This document shows, one piece after another, positions 38,501-49,815 of a DNA stretch of 64,000 bases (its first letter is position 1; every line of letters begins with the position of its first letter). The stretch lies in the NCBI GenBank assembly GCA_033439295.1, contig JAVTLE010000004.1, positions 186,012 to 250,011 on the forward strand. Direction: 5' to 3'. Below the pieces are notes generated by a model. The model made no database searches. It saw only the letters and a program-made list of their open reading frames with translations, and was not told the DNA's origin. This DNA comes from Deuterostichococcus epilithicus. Its lineage: Eukaryota > Chlorophyta > Trebouxiophyceae > Prasiolales > Stichococcaceae. The position numbers and the translations under genes are program-made.

Positions 38501-41500
38501 GTCGGGCATATTCATGAGATATGACACCAAATCATCTTCGCTAGCATGTGATACCATCGGCAGCATGCTGCATCAAACATCCCTTATATTCCAAAACATG
38601 CTGCTCATTAGGGCTTGGAACAAGATTGCCCCGAGAAGTATTACTGAATACTGGGCAAGGGGTTTGCAGCACCTGGTGCGGCCAGCTCGCGGTAGAACAG
38701 CTGCCAGAAGTCGTGCAGCGTACATGTTGCGTCGCAGAAGCCGGCGCTCAGCAGCTCGAGCGCCGCGTCCGAAGAGAACCTGCAAAAGGGCACATGGTGC
38801 TGTGAAAATATGCTTGCCCAAATTCGCCCTGTGGACTGCACATCTCGACGGTCAGCCCTTTGCGAAGCATGGATGCTGGCTGTGCACTGTAATCCTCACA
38901 GATTGCTCACTGATGGCTAAGCCCTGAAGGCACAACGGGCTCAGCCCCAGCACAAGTAGTGGTGTAAATCAGCGGTGGTGATAAACTCTCTTATGCTGTC
39001 GTCCCTGCCTCAGCAATGGTTCGGTACTGGCAGCTGGGCAGGTTGCACGCTCGTACTGTGTCCGAGCAAGGCATTATGTATGAGGGTGCAGACAGCTGCA
39101 GGTGCATCCGAGCATGCATCAACCTCGTGCTGAGGGCAAATCGAAAATGCGCAAAAAGTGGACACGTATTGCTGGTTTGCAGCAAGGGGGCAGTCTCAGG
39201 TCGGCAGCTGTCCCCGCACCATGGCAGAATCGCGATGTCCCACGCCAGCACGGCCGCCAGGCCCAGGTGCACACAGGCCACCCTGGCATAGAAGTAGATG
39301 TTCTGTCCGTGGTATCCCGGCGGCCGCGTTGGACCCGGCAGGTACTGGCACAGGATGATGGACAGCGCGGAATTCAGTGTCAGGAACACAAGGTACCTGG
39401 AGTGATGGGCAGAGCACACTGAGCAGTAATCTAGCAGAAAGGGCGTTTGCTTCAAAGACCCTCTGTCGGTCGGCTTCTTGCTCGACGCTGTAGCAAGGCC
39501 AGTCCCTGCAGCAGACAGCGGCAGCTGAGACTGTGACAGTCCTCAGTCATCAGATGGCAAATTGCAATGGCAACGGCGCGCACAAGTTCGGCAGCAGCTG
39601 CAATGCCAGGGAATGTTACCACCAGCCCTGCTGATACGGCGCCTTGATGGCATCTCAAGTGTACAGGCATGTTTGATGCTAGGTAGTCGTGCAGGTCCTC
39701 CCTATTGCTGCCATTGGCCGCACCGCTATTGATGACTTCTCATCAGGCCGGAATTGCATTGCACACTTGCGATTCTGCAGGCTACGCTCTGCAATTTAGA
39801 ATGTATGTGATGACGTCACCTGACACGCGCCTTGAGAGACACGAAAGCGCCAATTGCAGTCCAGGCGCAGCAGACGGTAATGAGCACGTATGGGCTGGTG
39901 GCCGACTCCGGGGACTTCATGGCCGCCCAGCCGACCACGCCTGCGTGAGTTTACACCCATTATTCACATACAGCTAAAGCAAGAGGGAGGCATGTCGAAC
40001 ATGGGAGACAAGGATGCCAATGGCAAGTGACAGCGCAAACGCCCTGCATGGAGTCTGCAGCACCTGTGTTGCCTGCGTGCGCATCAAGGTGACGCCCAAT
40101 GCCTGCTGCCTCATTACATAGCAAGCACCCAAAGCAAGCAGGCTCACCGCCGATGACTGTGCCCAGGGAACGGAAGATGGCCCGCTGCACGGTGTACTCA
40201 ACCTACGCAGTGCTGTCCGCTCGGTGTTTGTGACACATACAGTGCAGGCTCGGGTGGCAGAGGCAGCACATATTACGGCTGCAGAGCACATCATTCAGCG
40301 GTAACGGTGTGGGCTTGCACAGGATGATGTCGAAACCGCAGCTCACCCTCTCTGCCAGCACGACCATCACCCTGCACACATGTTTGGCGCCCAGCTGTGA
40401 GTTGCTCGTCTGACGGGCAGCACTCAGGCTGGGGACAAAGGGAGGCATGAGGCACAAGGGCAAGTTTGTTGAATGAGCATACCAGCTCCGATACAGGAAC
40501 ATGACAAAGAGAGGCACCGCGGGGGTTCGAGCGCATCCTCAAAGCGCACGTGAACATGGCATACAGCGGGTTCCAGCGCCGCAGCCCGGGAAAATTGGAA
40601 GTCAGGGCCATGATGACCACGAAGGCGGCGGCGCAGCAAGTGTAGAACTTGAGGAAGAAGTGGTACTTGCGCTGCGTTCTGCACAGAATGTCGCAGGAAG
40701 TTCCAGATCAAATGGCATGACCCAAACGGCCAGCAAGGCAGCGGCGGTGCGAGTGCGAGGCTGATGTCTGCTGGTGTTATGTTGCGAACTACTGGCAAAC
40801 TCACGAGGAGTGTTGCTCCCCGTCACCAGCGAGTCAGTGGCTGCGATCAAGTTGCAAACGATCAAACACGTGCACTCTGACCCTGCTTGCACCTAATGTT
40901 GCGCATCAGCAGGCGCCAGCAGCGGAGACAGGCCGACGTCTCGCGCGTGACGGTCCACAGCGACCGCCAAAAGGGCGCCAGCAGCAGCGCCTGCGCCAGT
41001 GGCACCGCCCAGGCGATCTCGTTCCAGGCCCACTCCCAACTGCAGACCCAGGGCTGCTGCCGCGGCGCCGCTCCCTCGGCTGCACCTGCGGCATCAGGAG
41101 ACTCCATATTTGCTGTCAGTCGTCGTCTGACATGAACTTCTGGTGCTGTCTGGGACTGGGTCCCCTCCTTCTAGGTACTCCCTTTCTGCCTGGTGCCTGC
41201 TACACCTTGTTTTCATCTGCTCTCATCTGCGTGACATGAGCCGTGTGACCTGCCGGCATCTCAGCGGACACCATTTGCGCACCTTACTGGTGTGCAAGAC
41301 GATACCTTACAGCTACTGCATATCAATGCGAGCATCGAGGTGTGCACCCTCCTGTCCAGGAGCTTCAGTCGTCAGGCGGGTTCTCATTCCCTAGCTCAGG
41401 CTCTGCACACACTCGCTCGATCTGCAGCTGCCACAAGCAAATGCCACACCTTTGAAGGTGGATTGGCTCCTGGTACTGCCGACACGCCGCTGGTCCACTG

Positions 41501-44500
41501 TTGCCTGCCGACCCTGCTGCTCCCCGCTGCCGGCTCTGCCGCCACCGCCGCAGCCGTCGGCTGCGTCCGCATCAGAGCGTGCCGCTTCCGCGCTCTGCCG
41601 CCGTGCAGGCTCACGCGCCGCCGCCGCCGCCTGCCCTGCCGCGTGCGAGTCTGCATCCCTAGCCGCCTGCACGACCACCTCTGCCAGCGGCACGCCGGCT
41701 GTGTCAGAGGCGCGCGCCAGCGCCAGGCTCGCCGCCTCCAGAGCCGCCTCTGGTGATGGCGCCGCCACCTCGTCCTTCCTGCACACAGCTGATGGAACTC
41801 GCATCATGGTGGTGGCATCCGGCATCAAGCTGCCGATGGGTCTGCAGACTCGCCAACCCGCAGGTGTATCTCGCTGGTATGAGACACGGCTTGCGGATCT
41901 CAAATGCCATGCACGCAGCATGTCGCCTCAGCTGCCGTGACCATCGAGCGTCGGCGCTCTGGCCGATGCTGCCACTGGAGGCCATGGCGGGATTTGCCAC
42001 AGCGGCACACTGCTTGACATTTGAGTGCAGTCTCCCAGCTGTGAGGCTTCCTGACGCATAAGGAGCTGAGTTGTGCGCCAGGATGCGTGGGACGTCTACC
42101 AACCGGCAGGTGCCAATTGGACGGAAAGCGATATCGCTTGCAGCGCAGCATGGGGCGGCAACGCAAGCGGGCCAGGCACATATTGTCGGCGCGCTCGCAG
42201 GTCGTGCGATTGGAAAGCTGAAGGCTATACCTGTCATGATGATGGAGATGCAGGCGCCAAGAGCGGCGGCGGCGGCACCGCCGCAGTGCGCACAGCGTCA
42301 GCTGGGCTGCCGCCGCCGCTTCCACCGCTTCCTCCGCATCCGCCAGCGCCACCATGGTCTCGTACAGCAACACTGCCACGTACACTACCGCCCGCACCTG
42401 CGCCAAGGAATGACGCAGGGTCGCAAACTCTAGGGTCCGAGAGTCGCACAAACTTTCTAGCAACCAAAAAAGCGTCTGCTCTGTGCATGCGGTAGCGCCT
42501 GCAGCGCCCAAAGTGACACACGCAGAGAGTCGCTCTGCACCCAGATGCGCGGCGTTCTCTGCTGAGCAGCATGACGTCCTGCATCTGTGTGCTCTGTTAC
42601 TGACCTCGTTCGCAGCGTCGCCTTGTGCGACGCCGCACCCCTGGCTTCACTCATCTCACACACGGTGGCAAGGCTTGACAGCAGGCCTGCAGGCGGTGCT
42701 CTTGTCTTGGCTCGCTACACAGAAGGATATGAAAGCTGGACCGCAGGGGCTGCAAGTGCTGCGGCTCCTCCATCCAGGAGCGCGCTCCACAGGTGCCTTC
42801 AGCTCCAAGGGGTACGAGTCGTAGTCAGATCCGAGATTGATTTCCCTCCCAACATTGTTGCGAAAGTACAGGAACCGGCCTGCAGATGCGGCGGACGCTG
42901 CGGCTGCTCCATCCACGCATGCGCGGCGAAGGCCCAGTATCCCGACGAGCCGAGCGCCGCCCGCAGCGCCGCCGCCAGCTGCGCCTCCAGAGCCGGCCAT
43001 GACGGCTGGAACAGCCGGCCTGCCGGCGCCGCATCCAGCTGCAGGCATTGGCCATCGATCATGCCCATTGGCAGCTTTTGCGGATTAGCGGAACGTGTCT
43101 CTGTGTGAACGCGTTCTGCTGTAACGCATCCAGGCCAAAACAGCCTGGATGCGGATGTGCCATTGAAGGTTGCTGACGTCATGTGTGCGAGCACACCAGC
43201 AGCGATGGGGGCAGCAGCCGGACCAGTGAGGAAGGAGTTGCGTTGTGCTAGTGCCGCATCACAGAGCGCCGAGAGAGCAGGCCCAGCACCGAATGAATGT
43301 GATCAGTGGCGGTCCATGGGGACTCCATTATGGTTCACGCAAAGTTTTGGCGCCACAATCGCAGCCCACCTGGCCGCCGACCCTCTGCATATGCAGGCTC
43401 AGCGCCAGCGCCCGGCAGCACGAGGCGACATGTGCAAACGCCACCTTCAGCAGCGGTATCAGGTCCACGCCTGCGCACACAGGCAAGGTGCTGTGTGACT
43501 TTCCAAACTTTATACTCCCGGCAATTGCTAATGAGGCTGGCGAGCGCTGGGACCATTCCTCGTGTTTCTCAATGCAAAGCGTCCAGAGTGCGTGAGGTGC
43601 TCCGCATGTGTGCCACGGAGTGCCCAAATTGCCATAGGCAGCAGCCTTTAAGCTGCGTACCAGCAGGTGCTAAGGCGAAGCTGAATCGTGATGCCGATTC
43701 TGCAGGGTATCGTGTCTGCTCTACATCCGCAAATGCAACCGCCTGAGCGCCACCATCCACTCAGGGTCACCAGCAGCCGTGGCATGGCTGCGCCGTGCAC
43801 AGTCAAGCTTCTGCGGAGTCAGCCATGTGTGAGGGGCACAAGCTTCTGGGCGGGCAATCTCCTGGATGGGCAACACGCACCCAGGATTGCCTGCACTCGG
43901 GAGCCGTCCAGCAGCCTCTCGTCGCTCCACAGCACCGACTCCAGGGACCCGGCGCGGATGATGATGGCCTCCGATGCGTCCAGGGCAGCGCCCCAGTAGC
44001 GCAGCAGCATGCGGCGGGCCTCCAGCTGCGGCGGCTCGTACGCCGCCTGCAGTGGATCTGTGTCCTGCCCAATCGGATGGTTGTTGCCAGCAAAGCGGCT
44101 TCTGCACAGTCAGTGCTGTGCGCATCAAGCACACCAGTGCAGTCCATTGCTCGGGTGTTCAGGTGTCCGCTTCTGGCGGCAGGAGAACAGCGAGCCTGCA
44201 AGGATGCGTGTTTGGTGACCGCACTCGCCGGACACAAAGATTGAGGAGGCACACTCGTCACCTGTACGCCGCAATGTTGACTTCGGCCGACAGAGGGCAG
44301 GAAGGCGCCGGTGAGGGGGCCCACGAAAAAAGCATCAGCATCTGTGCTGCTGCGCTGGGAGCTCTGTTTTACTGGCGGAAAAGGCCAGAGCCCACCTCCT
44401 CGAGCAGGCGCCGCGCCAGCTGCACCCTGGACAGCAGCTCCGAGATCGGCCATTCCCTGTGACCGGCCCCCCCGATCTGCAGAGCGCTTCACATTGCGTT

Positions 44501-47500
44501 GGCGGGGGTCCAGGCGGGTAGGGATCACGGCGGTCCAGGCGGGTAGGGTTTTGATGCAGCAATGCAAGCAGCTCCTCGACTTGCCGGGCCTGTGGAGGTG
44601 TTATGTCAGCTGACGCACGCTGCAGCTGCTGGCAAAAGACCCGCCGTCAGTCAACGCTGCACCTGCGGCGCTGTGGGGCGGACTGACCCTCAGGAATGCT
44701 GTGTGATGGCAGCGAGATGATGGATGATCCGTCACGCATAGCCTGCCTTGCCGAAGAACACACCTTGCAGGGGCCCTGAGAGCGCGAGGGGTCAGTGCTC
44801 TCCCGCATCAGCCGCTGGTACTCTTCCAGGCTGGCGCGCTCGTGCGCCGCCACCACCTCCGCATGGCGCGGCCGCCTCCGGCTGCCGTCGAGCTCGCTGC
44901 CGCTGCCGCTGCTGGTGCCGCGGCTGCAAGCAGCGGCAGCATCGATGCTGCTTCGGCTGGCCCCCTCCGGCCTGGATGCTGGTGAGGCGACTAAGCCGCC
45001 AACGGCGGCAGCCGGGATCTTCTTGGCGGCGGCAGGCGGAGCCATTGCTGTGTGGCACCTGCCGTCAGGCTGCGCGCCTGCCGCTGCCGGATCTGCGCCT
45101 GCGGCTGCCGTTCCGGCTGCATTGGTTGCGACTGCAGGGCTGGCTCCTTTGCTGCCATGAAATGGGGCACTACTGCCATCGACGTCATCATCATCGATCG
45201 GTGCCGCTTCTTCTTCTGGAGCCAGCAGCTGGCTCGCATACCTACAGAACGACGGTGCACTGTAAGCGGTTATCCTTCGAGCTCATGTTGGCGCATGCAC
45301 AATGAGGGCAGGTGAGCGCAGGCCGATGCTTGCCTTTCGCATAGCAGAGGTTGAGACGGGCATGCAACCCAAGCTCAGCAGTCGACCGCCCGGTTGCAGA
45401 TCCAAATTTTGTGCTGCTTGCGGCGACACAATAATGCTGAAGCAGTTGCGGACGTGTAGAAAAGAAAGACTGGCATGTCCTTACTCCGAGACGGCAACGC
45501 CAATCTGCTGCAGGGTGTCCGCTGTCACCTCCTGCATCTGCTGCCGCGCCAGCGATGACATGACGCCCAGCGCTCCGATGCAGCAGGCAGCCGCCGCCAC
45601 CAGGGCCACGTATACTAGCGGCACCACCACCTGTTCATCACACGGTGGCGGGCCACTTCAAAGGCTTCCTCAGCCTCCTCTTGCGTTGCTGTCTGCTGAG
45701 CACCTCGTGGGATCGGCACAATGGTGCTGCTCACAATGGAACGCCCCAACAGGGCGTCGCTCCTGACATCTCCTGCTGCGGTGCTGGCACGACCCTTCTA
45801 AGCAGCCTCAGCTGCCGGCTGTGCAGTCACACAGAGCCATGTGGGCGCCGCAGCAGCGTCGATGTGGGACGAGGGAGGAGCCTCGACCATTGAGTCCTCG
45901 CAAACAACTCGAACATACAGTCTCTGCGCTTGAAGCTCTTTTCCAATGATGGCTCATACAAGCGTATGGAAATAAGACCTTTGGCATCATCTTACCTGTG
46001 ACCACAGCTGGCCGGCACCCCATACGAACTGGCCGCTCAAGACCTGCAAGTAGGTTGCGAGCGCAGCATCAGTCACGCTGGGAAGCAGAGTTTGACGCCG
46101 CCATGAGGGCTCAGGTCAGCCCAGCCCTCAGCCCAGCTGTTCGTCGAGTCACCGTGCAGCGCAATACGCTGCACAGCAGCCGCCGCACCCTGCGTGAGCA
46201 GCAAACATACGAAATGACACTGCAGCAACTGCACTCGCTTATGTCACCCTATAATCCCATCTGCAGATGCACGCCACCAGGAATGACATGTAGCGAATCT
46301 CTGGCAGTCGTCCTTGCTTGTTTGCGGCAGCGTGAAGCGCGGCCGGCGTCGCGCCGCAGCACCTCCAGCTGCAATCTCACAAGCTGTCAGGGCCTGCTGG
46401 CTGACCTTGCAATGCAGTTTGTCGAGGAAGGAACCCCGCCATGAGTGCATGAAGCTGGAGACTAGGTGGACGAGCAAAGCCTCTGGTCCCATCTGCGCCC
46501 GCACCGACGCCAGCAAGCCGTGCCAGACCTTGGTGCTGAGTCGCCTTCCCATGAAATTGAGGCCCAATCTGACGGGCAGCGCCGTTCGCTGACATCCCTC
46601 CAGCTGTCGCTGCGTTTTGGTTCCCTCCAGGTGCGCTGAAACCACATGTGCCTTACCGCGCAGACGTGTCTCGCCAGATTGACGAGGAGCATTCTCGGCA
46701 CCGAATTTTGGAGCCCTTTCGAAGCTTACGGATTCCTTCTACGAGTGTAGCTTGATCCTCGAGGAGGGGCGCCTCACCGTGAAGGTGAGGCCCAGGTTGA
46801 CCAGCAGCGACTTGGGTCCCATCTGGGCCCGCACCGCCGCCAGCGGCGCGAAGCCGGCGCACACGAAGATGCACGCAAATGTGGTGTAGGCCGTGCCAGG
46901 CGCATGCGCCAGCGTGAGCTGCGGCACCAGACAGGAGAGAGAAGGGTTTGCGACCGGCACCTGTGTCGGATGCGATCTTGTTTATATTAGGTGCATGCAG
47001 TCGATGAGATGGGATGGGGTGGGTGCTGTTGGGTACTATATATCTGCTGCGCCTGCCACACATTGTGCATGGCAACAAACTGCGCCAGGGCTGTCACGGC
47101 ACCACCACCTTGCAACCAGCGGCATGATCCTGCAGGCTGCATGATGCACAAGCTAGTGTGCTAGGCGGCAGGCATCAATGCAAACGCTCACCAGCAGGCC
47201 GCCATACAGGATGCCGAGGAGCAGGCTGCCCAGGGTGTATGCCGCGGCCCACAACTGGGTTCCCACATGCTGGTCCTGGCTCAGCACCTGCAGTAGCGGC
47301 ACATGGCAGGTGGCAGCGATTCAGCGGCTGATCGGCAGAGCTTGCAGCGCTACGCATTCCTAGAACCCTGCATGCGTGTGTAGCTGGCTAGCCATATGCT
47401 GGTCCTACTTGGTCGCCACCTGCAGCGGTACATGGCGTGTGCAGGGGCAGCAGCTGGGTGGCAAGGCACGAAAGTTCGCATTCTATTTCAGGCGCACACA

Positions 47501-47787
47501 AGCCGCTTCGAGACCCTCTCACGCTTCTCGATCGCTTCAAAGTTCGAGGCAGCAAGCCACAGGCGCAGCTCAGCAAAGGCGCCGCCTCGTGGCATTTCGA
47601 GTAAGCAAGCTGTGCGCTTACAGGGGCACCTGCATTACAGGTGCGGCAAGGCCTTCGGATTGTACTGAAGCCGTTCCGCATATGCTTTGCCTCACCAAGT
47701 TGGCGGACAGGAAGAAGATGGGCGAGAGGCAGGCTCGTGGGAAGCGCATCGGCCGGACGAAGGTGAAAAGCGCGCAGAAGAACACCC
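35543..47787 (-). CDS. FUSC-like (fusaric acid resistance-type) membrane protein, at least 24 exons, 5' end unresolved
   Basis: Putative efflux-type membrane protein. Exons in transcript order: 47787-47696, 47287-47192, 46918-46778, 45630-45485, 45241-44764, 44476-44396, 44046-43881, 43470-43382, 43038-42876, 42498-42231, 41778-41513, 41085-40893, 40678-40550, 40371-40347, 40202-40148, 39940-39820, 39396-39220, 38779-38645, 37950-37761, 37455-37327, 36788-36649, 36328-36174, 36021-35975, 35716-35543; about 1220 aa, phases consistent. The N-terminal membrane block (CALFTFVRPM, AAAYTLGSLLLGILYGGLL) is followed by an acidic, Ala-rich linker, long helices, then a second block with the FUSC-type core VQRAIFRSLGTVIGGVVGW and ARYLVFLTLNSALSIIL-like spans (the junction reads VRYLVFLTL). 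A soluble helical tail ends in GLLGLRPIGH. The first coding exon is not identified; ATG 47891 (MVWAELPAAVRLERPKL) is a candidate but lacks a clear donor. The family call rests on topology and the RSLGTVIGG core. Confidence 0.75.
36952..37130 (-). repeat. Two decayed copies of a FUSC-like exon (36649-36788)
   Basis: The exon's 5' part (FERVMTAAMAVG, TLQALLAG) recurs at 36952-37030 (FERVMAAAEALGAAC) and, more worn, at 37081-37130 (VMSAAKALGAV). Offsets are 227 and 109 bp. Both copies lie in the upstream intron. Confidence 0.85.
42739..42789 (-). repeat. Decayed copy of a FUSC-like exon end (42876-43038)
   Basis: On the + strand GCTGCGGCTCCTCCATCCA (42758) repeats GCTGCGGCTGCTCCATCCA (42897) at an offset of 139 bp, in the downstream intron. 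Confidence 0.75.
44507..44548. repeat. Short direct repeat, 25-bp period
   Basis: GGTCCAGGCGGGTAGGG occurs twice (44507, 44532). A nearby frame (ARQVEELLALLHQ, - strand) may be an extra exon, but no donor restores phase. Confidence 0.7.
46462..46700 (-). repeat. Cluster of decayed copies of a FUSC-like membrane exon (46778-46918)
   Basis: SVRAQMGPEALLVHL (46485 area) mirrors the real AVRAQMGPKSLLVNL. VRLGLNFMGRR (46540-46576) and LLVNLARHVCAVR (46663-46695) resemble VNLGLTFTVRR and LLVNLGLTFTVR. At least three worn copies lie downstream of the exon in transcript order. Confidence 0.75.
47394..47437 (-). repeat. Decayed copy of a FUSC-like exon start with acceptor (47192-47287)
   Basis: On the + strand ATGCTGGTCCT followed by CACCTGCAGCGGTACATGG at 47396 repeats ATGCTGGTCCT and CACCTGCAGTAGCGGCACATGG at 47267, offset 129 bp. 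Confidence 0.75.
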
Positions 47788-47891
47788 CTGCAGAAGAACA
47801 CCCTGGCCTGTGCCGATGCTTAGAGGTTCAGGAGCCTCGCAAGCTTTGGACGCTCGAGCCGGACAGCTGCTGGCAGCTCAGCCCACACCAT

Positions 47892-49815
47892 GCGTAACAC
47901 ACTGCTGATGCCTCATCAACTGAAGCAGAAAAATGCGCTGCCATGCTGTGCAGCACTTCAGAGCCAATCAATGACGTCGGCGACAGACAAGCCGCAGCGC
48001 ATACCTGTTGTCAGCTGAGCCGCCTGCGCCAAACAAGGAGCCTCTCGTGTCACACAGAAGCCGCTTATGTACCTTGCTTGCCGCTTGCAAGATTGGGGAC
48101 CATAGCGCAACCAATCGGACGAGATGCGGCCTGTGGCGCCGCTAATCTACCGACGCACCTTCTGAAATGCTGTCGAAACGAGGAAAGCCTCAAGCCGATA
48201 CCACAACCCAGGCTTCCAGGGAAATCGCCTTTGTCTGTGGTGTCGATCGAGCAATTGCGATAGCGTCTCTAGTAGCCGCTGCTGCACCATAATCGAAGTG
48301 TGTATTATGTGTTCAGCGTTTAATGCCTCCCTGCCTGTGCCCGCACGGCTGCCGCCACTTATTTATCTACGCTAGGCGCAGGCACCCTTTCGGCAGCCGT
48401 GGTGCATCGGAGACTGAAGAATGCCTTCGCATCAAGTCATTTGTCGATGACAAGGCTCTTATCTCGAAACCTCACTTAAGCTGGTTAGGGCTCGCAATAT
48501 CCCGAATGCAGGTCCTCCGCTGACCAGCAGACAATGCTTGAAGCAAATGACGGTCGGACCGACAACAAACTCGCGACTGGAGCAAAAGGCCGGACAGCCA
48601 GCTCTAGATCCAGTCCTTGCACCAAACCTCAACGGGGCATCCGCAAACAAGCTTTAAGAATGGTGTTCCCGGCAGGTGCGGCATGCTGTATATCACATCA
48701 TGGGGCTGCCGCCGCTGCCGCCGCCGCCGCCATGACAGCCTTATGTGGATACATGTTGAGCGGGTACTGTCGCAGCAGCTGGATCGAACAGCAGGGGCAG
48801 CATCTCGTAACAGTGTCGATGCGGTGTAGCGTGTTCTCTGTCTTACAAGCTCCAAAATTGCCGCATGTTGGGGATTTTGATATGGCGCATCACGCAGCGA
48901 CTGCCGTGCAGGCGTGGCTGCAATGCAGCCGGATTCTGTGTTTGCTCGTGCATGACAAGGTGTTGCAGTGGTGCTTGCATTGCTTATCAACATGCTGCTA
49001 GCACTGCTGCGACGAGCTCGTGATGGTGGCCGTCGGACGACAGGGAAAACACCTCATCAAGCGGCGGCCATGAGTGGGCAACCAGACTGCTGCGGCGCAC
49101 AGTAACACACAACGGCTTGCAGATGCATGTCGACTACGGCACAGACTCAGAACAATGTGGAAGGTGAGCAACGTAGACCTGGAGCGACTGGACTGCAAGT
49201 GGATCTGGCAGCCAAAATTTCTCGCGTACGTCCTGCATGCGGTGGATGCATGTCTGTAGCAGGCTCGTTAAAGACGAAATTTCTGCGGCAGTATCATGTG
49301 CTTGCCAACGAGGACTAGCTTGCAAACAGGTCTGCACCAGTCATTGGCGGCTTGGGCGTTGAAAATATCAAAACACTTAAATCGGCGGCGGCGGCGCTGG
49401 CATGGCATGGCGTAGCAAAACGGGCCTGTAGTTGCGGATACCTTTAATCGTTGTTCTGCACCGTACCAGGCAAACAAATGTAGCGTCTGACACCCTGGCA
49501 TGGGTCCGAGGAATATTGGTGCGATATGATGACATCCGGCAAGATGGCCAGCGGCCAGCTTGGGGACGGCCAAAACTTGGTCTTCGGGTGATCCTGGCCG
49601 ACCATATCATAAAGGTCATCCTACAAAGCCCGTCTCATATCCGCAAAACTGACTCGCTTCTCGCACCACCTCTACCTGCACGATCGCTCGGGAGTGATTG
49701 AGGGCAGCCGAGTCGACGGGCTCCGTGCAAACTGCGAAAAGCCGCCGGGTTCTCCTGCTGCGGTGCCGACCACTGGTCAGTTGCTTGCCGCACCACGTTG
49801 ACGGGCGGGTCAAAT
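47892..49815. other. Divergent region upstream of two genes, no gene called
   Basis: About 1.9 kb between the 5' side of the FUSC-like gene (-) and the first mini-exon gene (+). It should contain the missing first FUSC exon or leader and both promoters. A GCC-rich run at 48709-48733 could encode Ala on the + strand, but no splice context supports it. Confidence 0.4.

Noticed and set aside
44500-44620. Minus-strand ARQVEELLALLHQ as an exon of the FUSC-like gene
   Set aside because: A good acceptor exists, but no donor restores the phase required by the next exon; skipping it gives a continuous frame.
48709-48733. GCC run as another Ala cassette exon upstream of paralogue 1
   Set aside because: No AG/GT borders in the family phase and no signal peptide exon before it.
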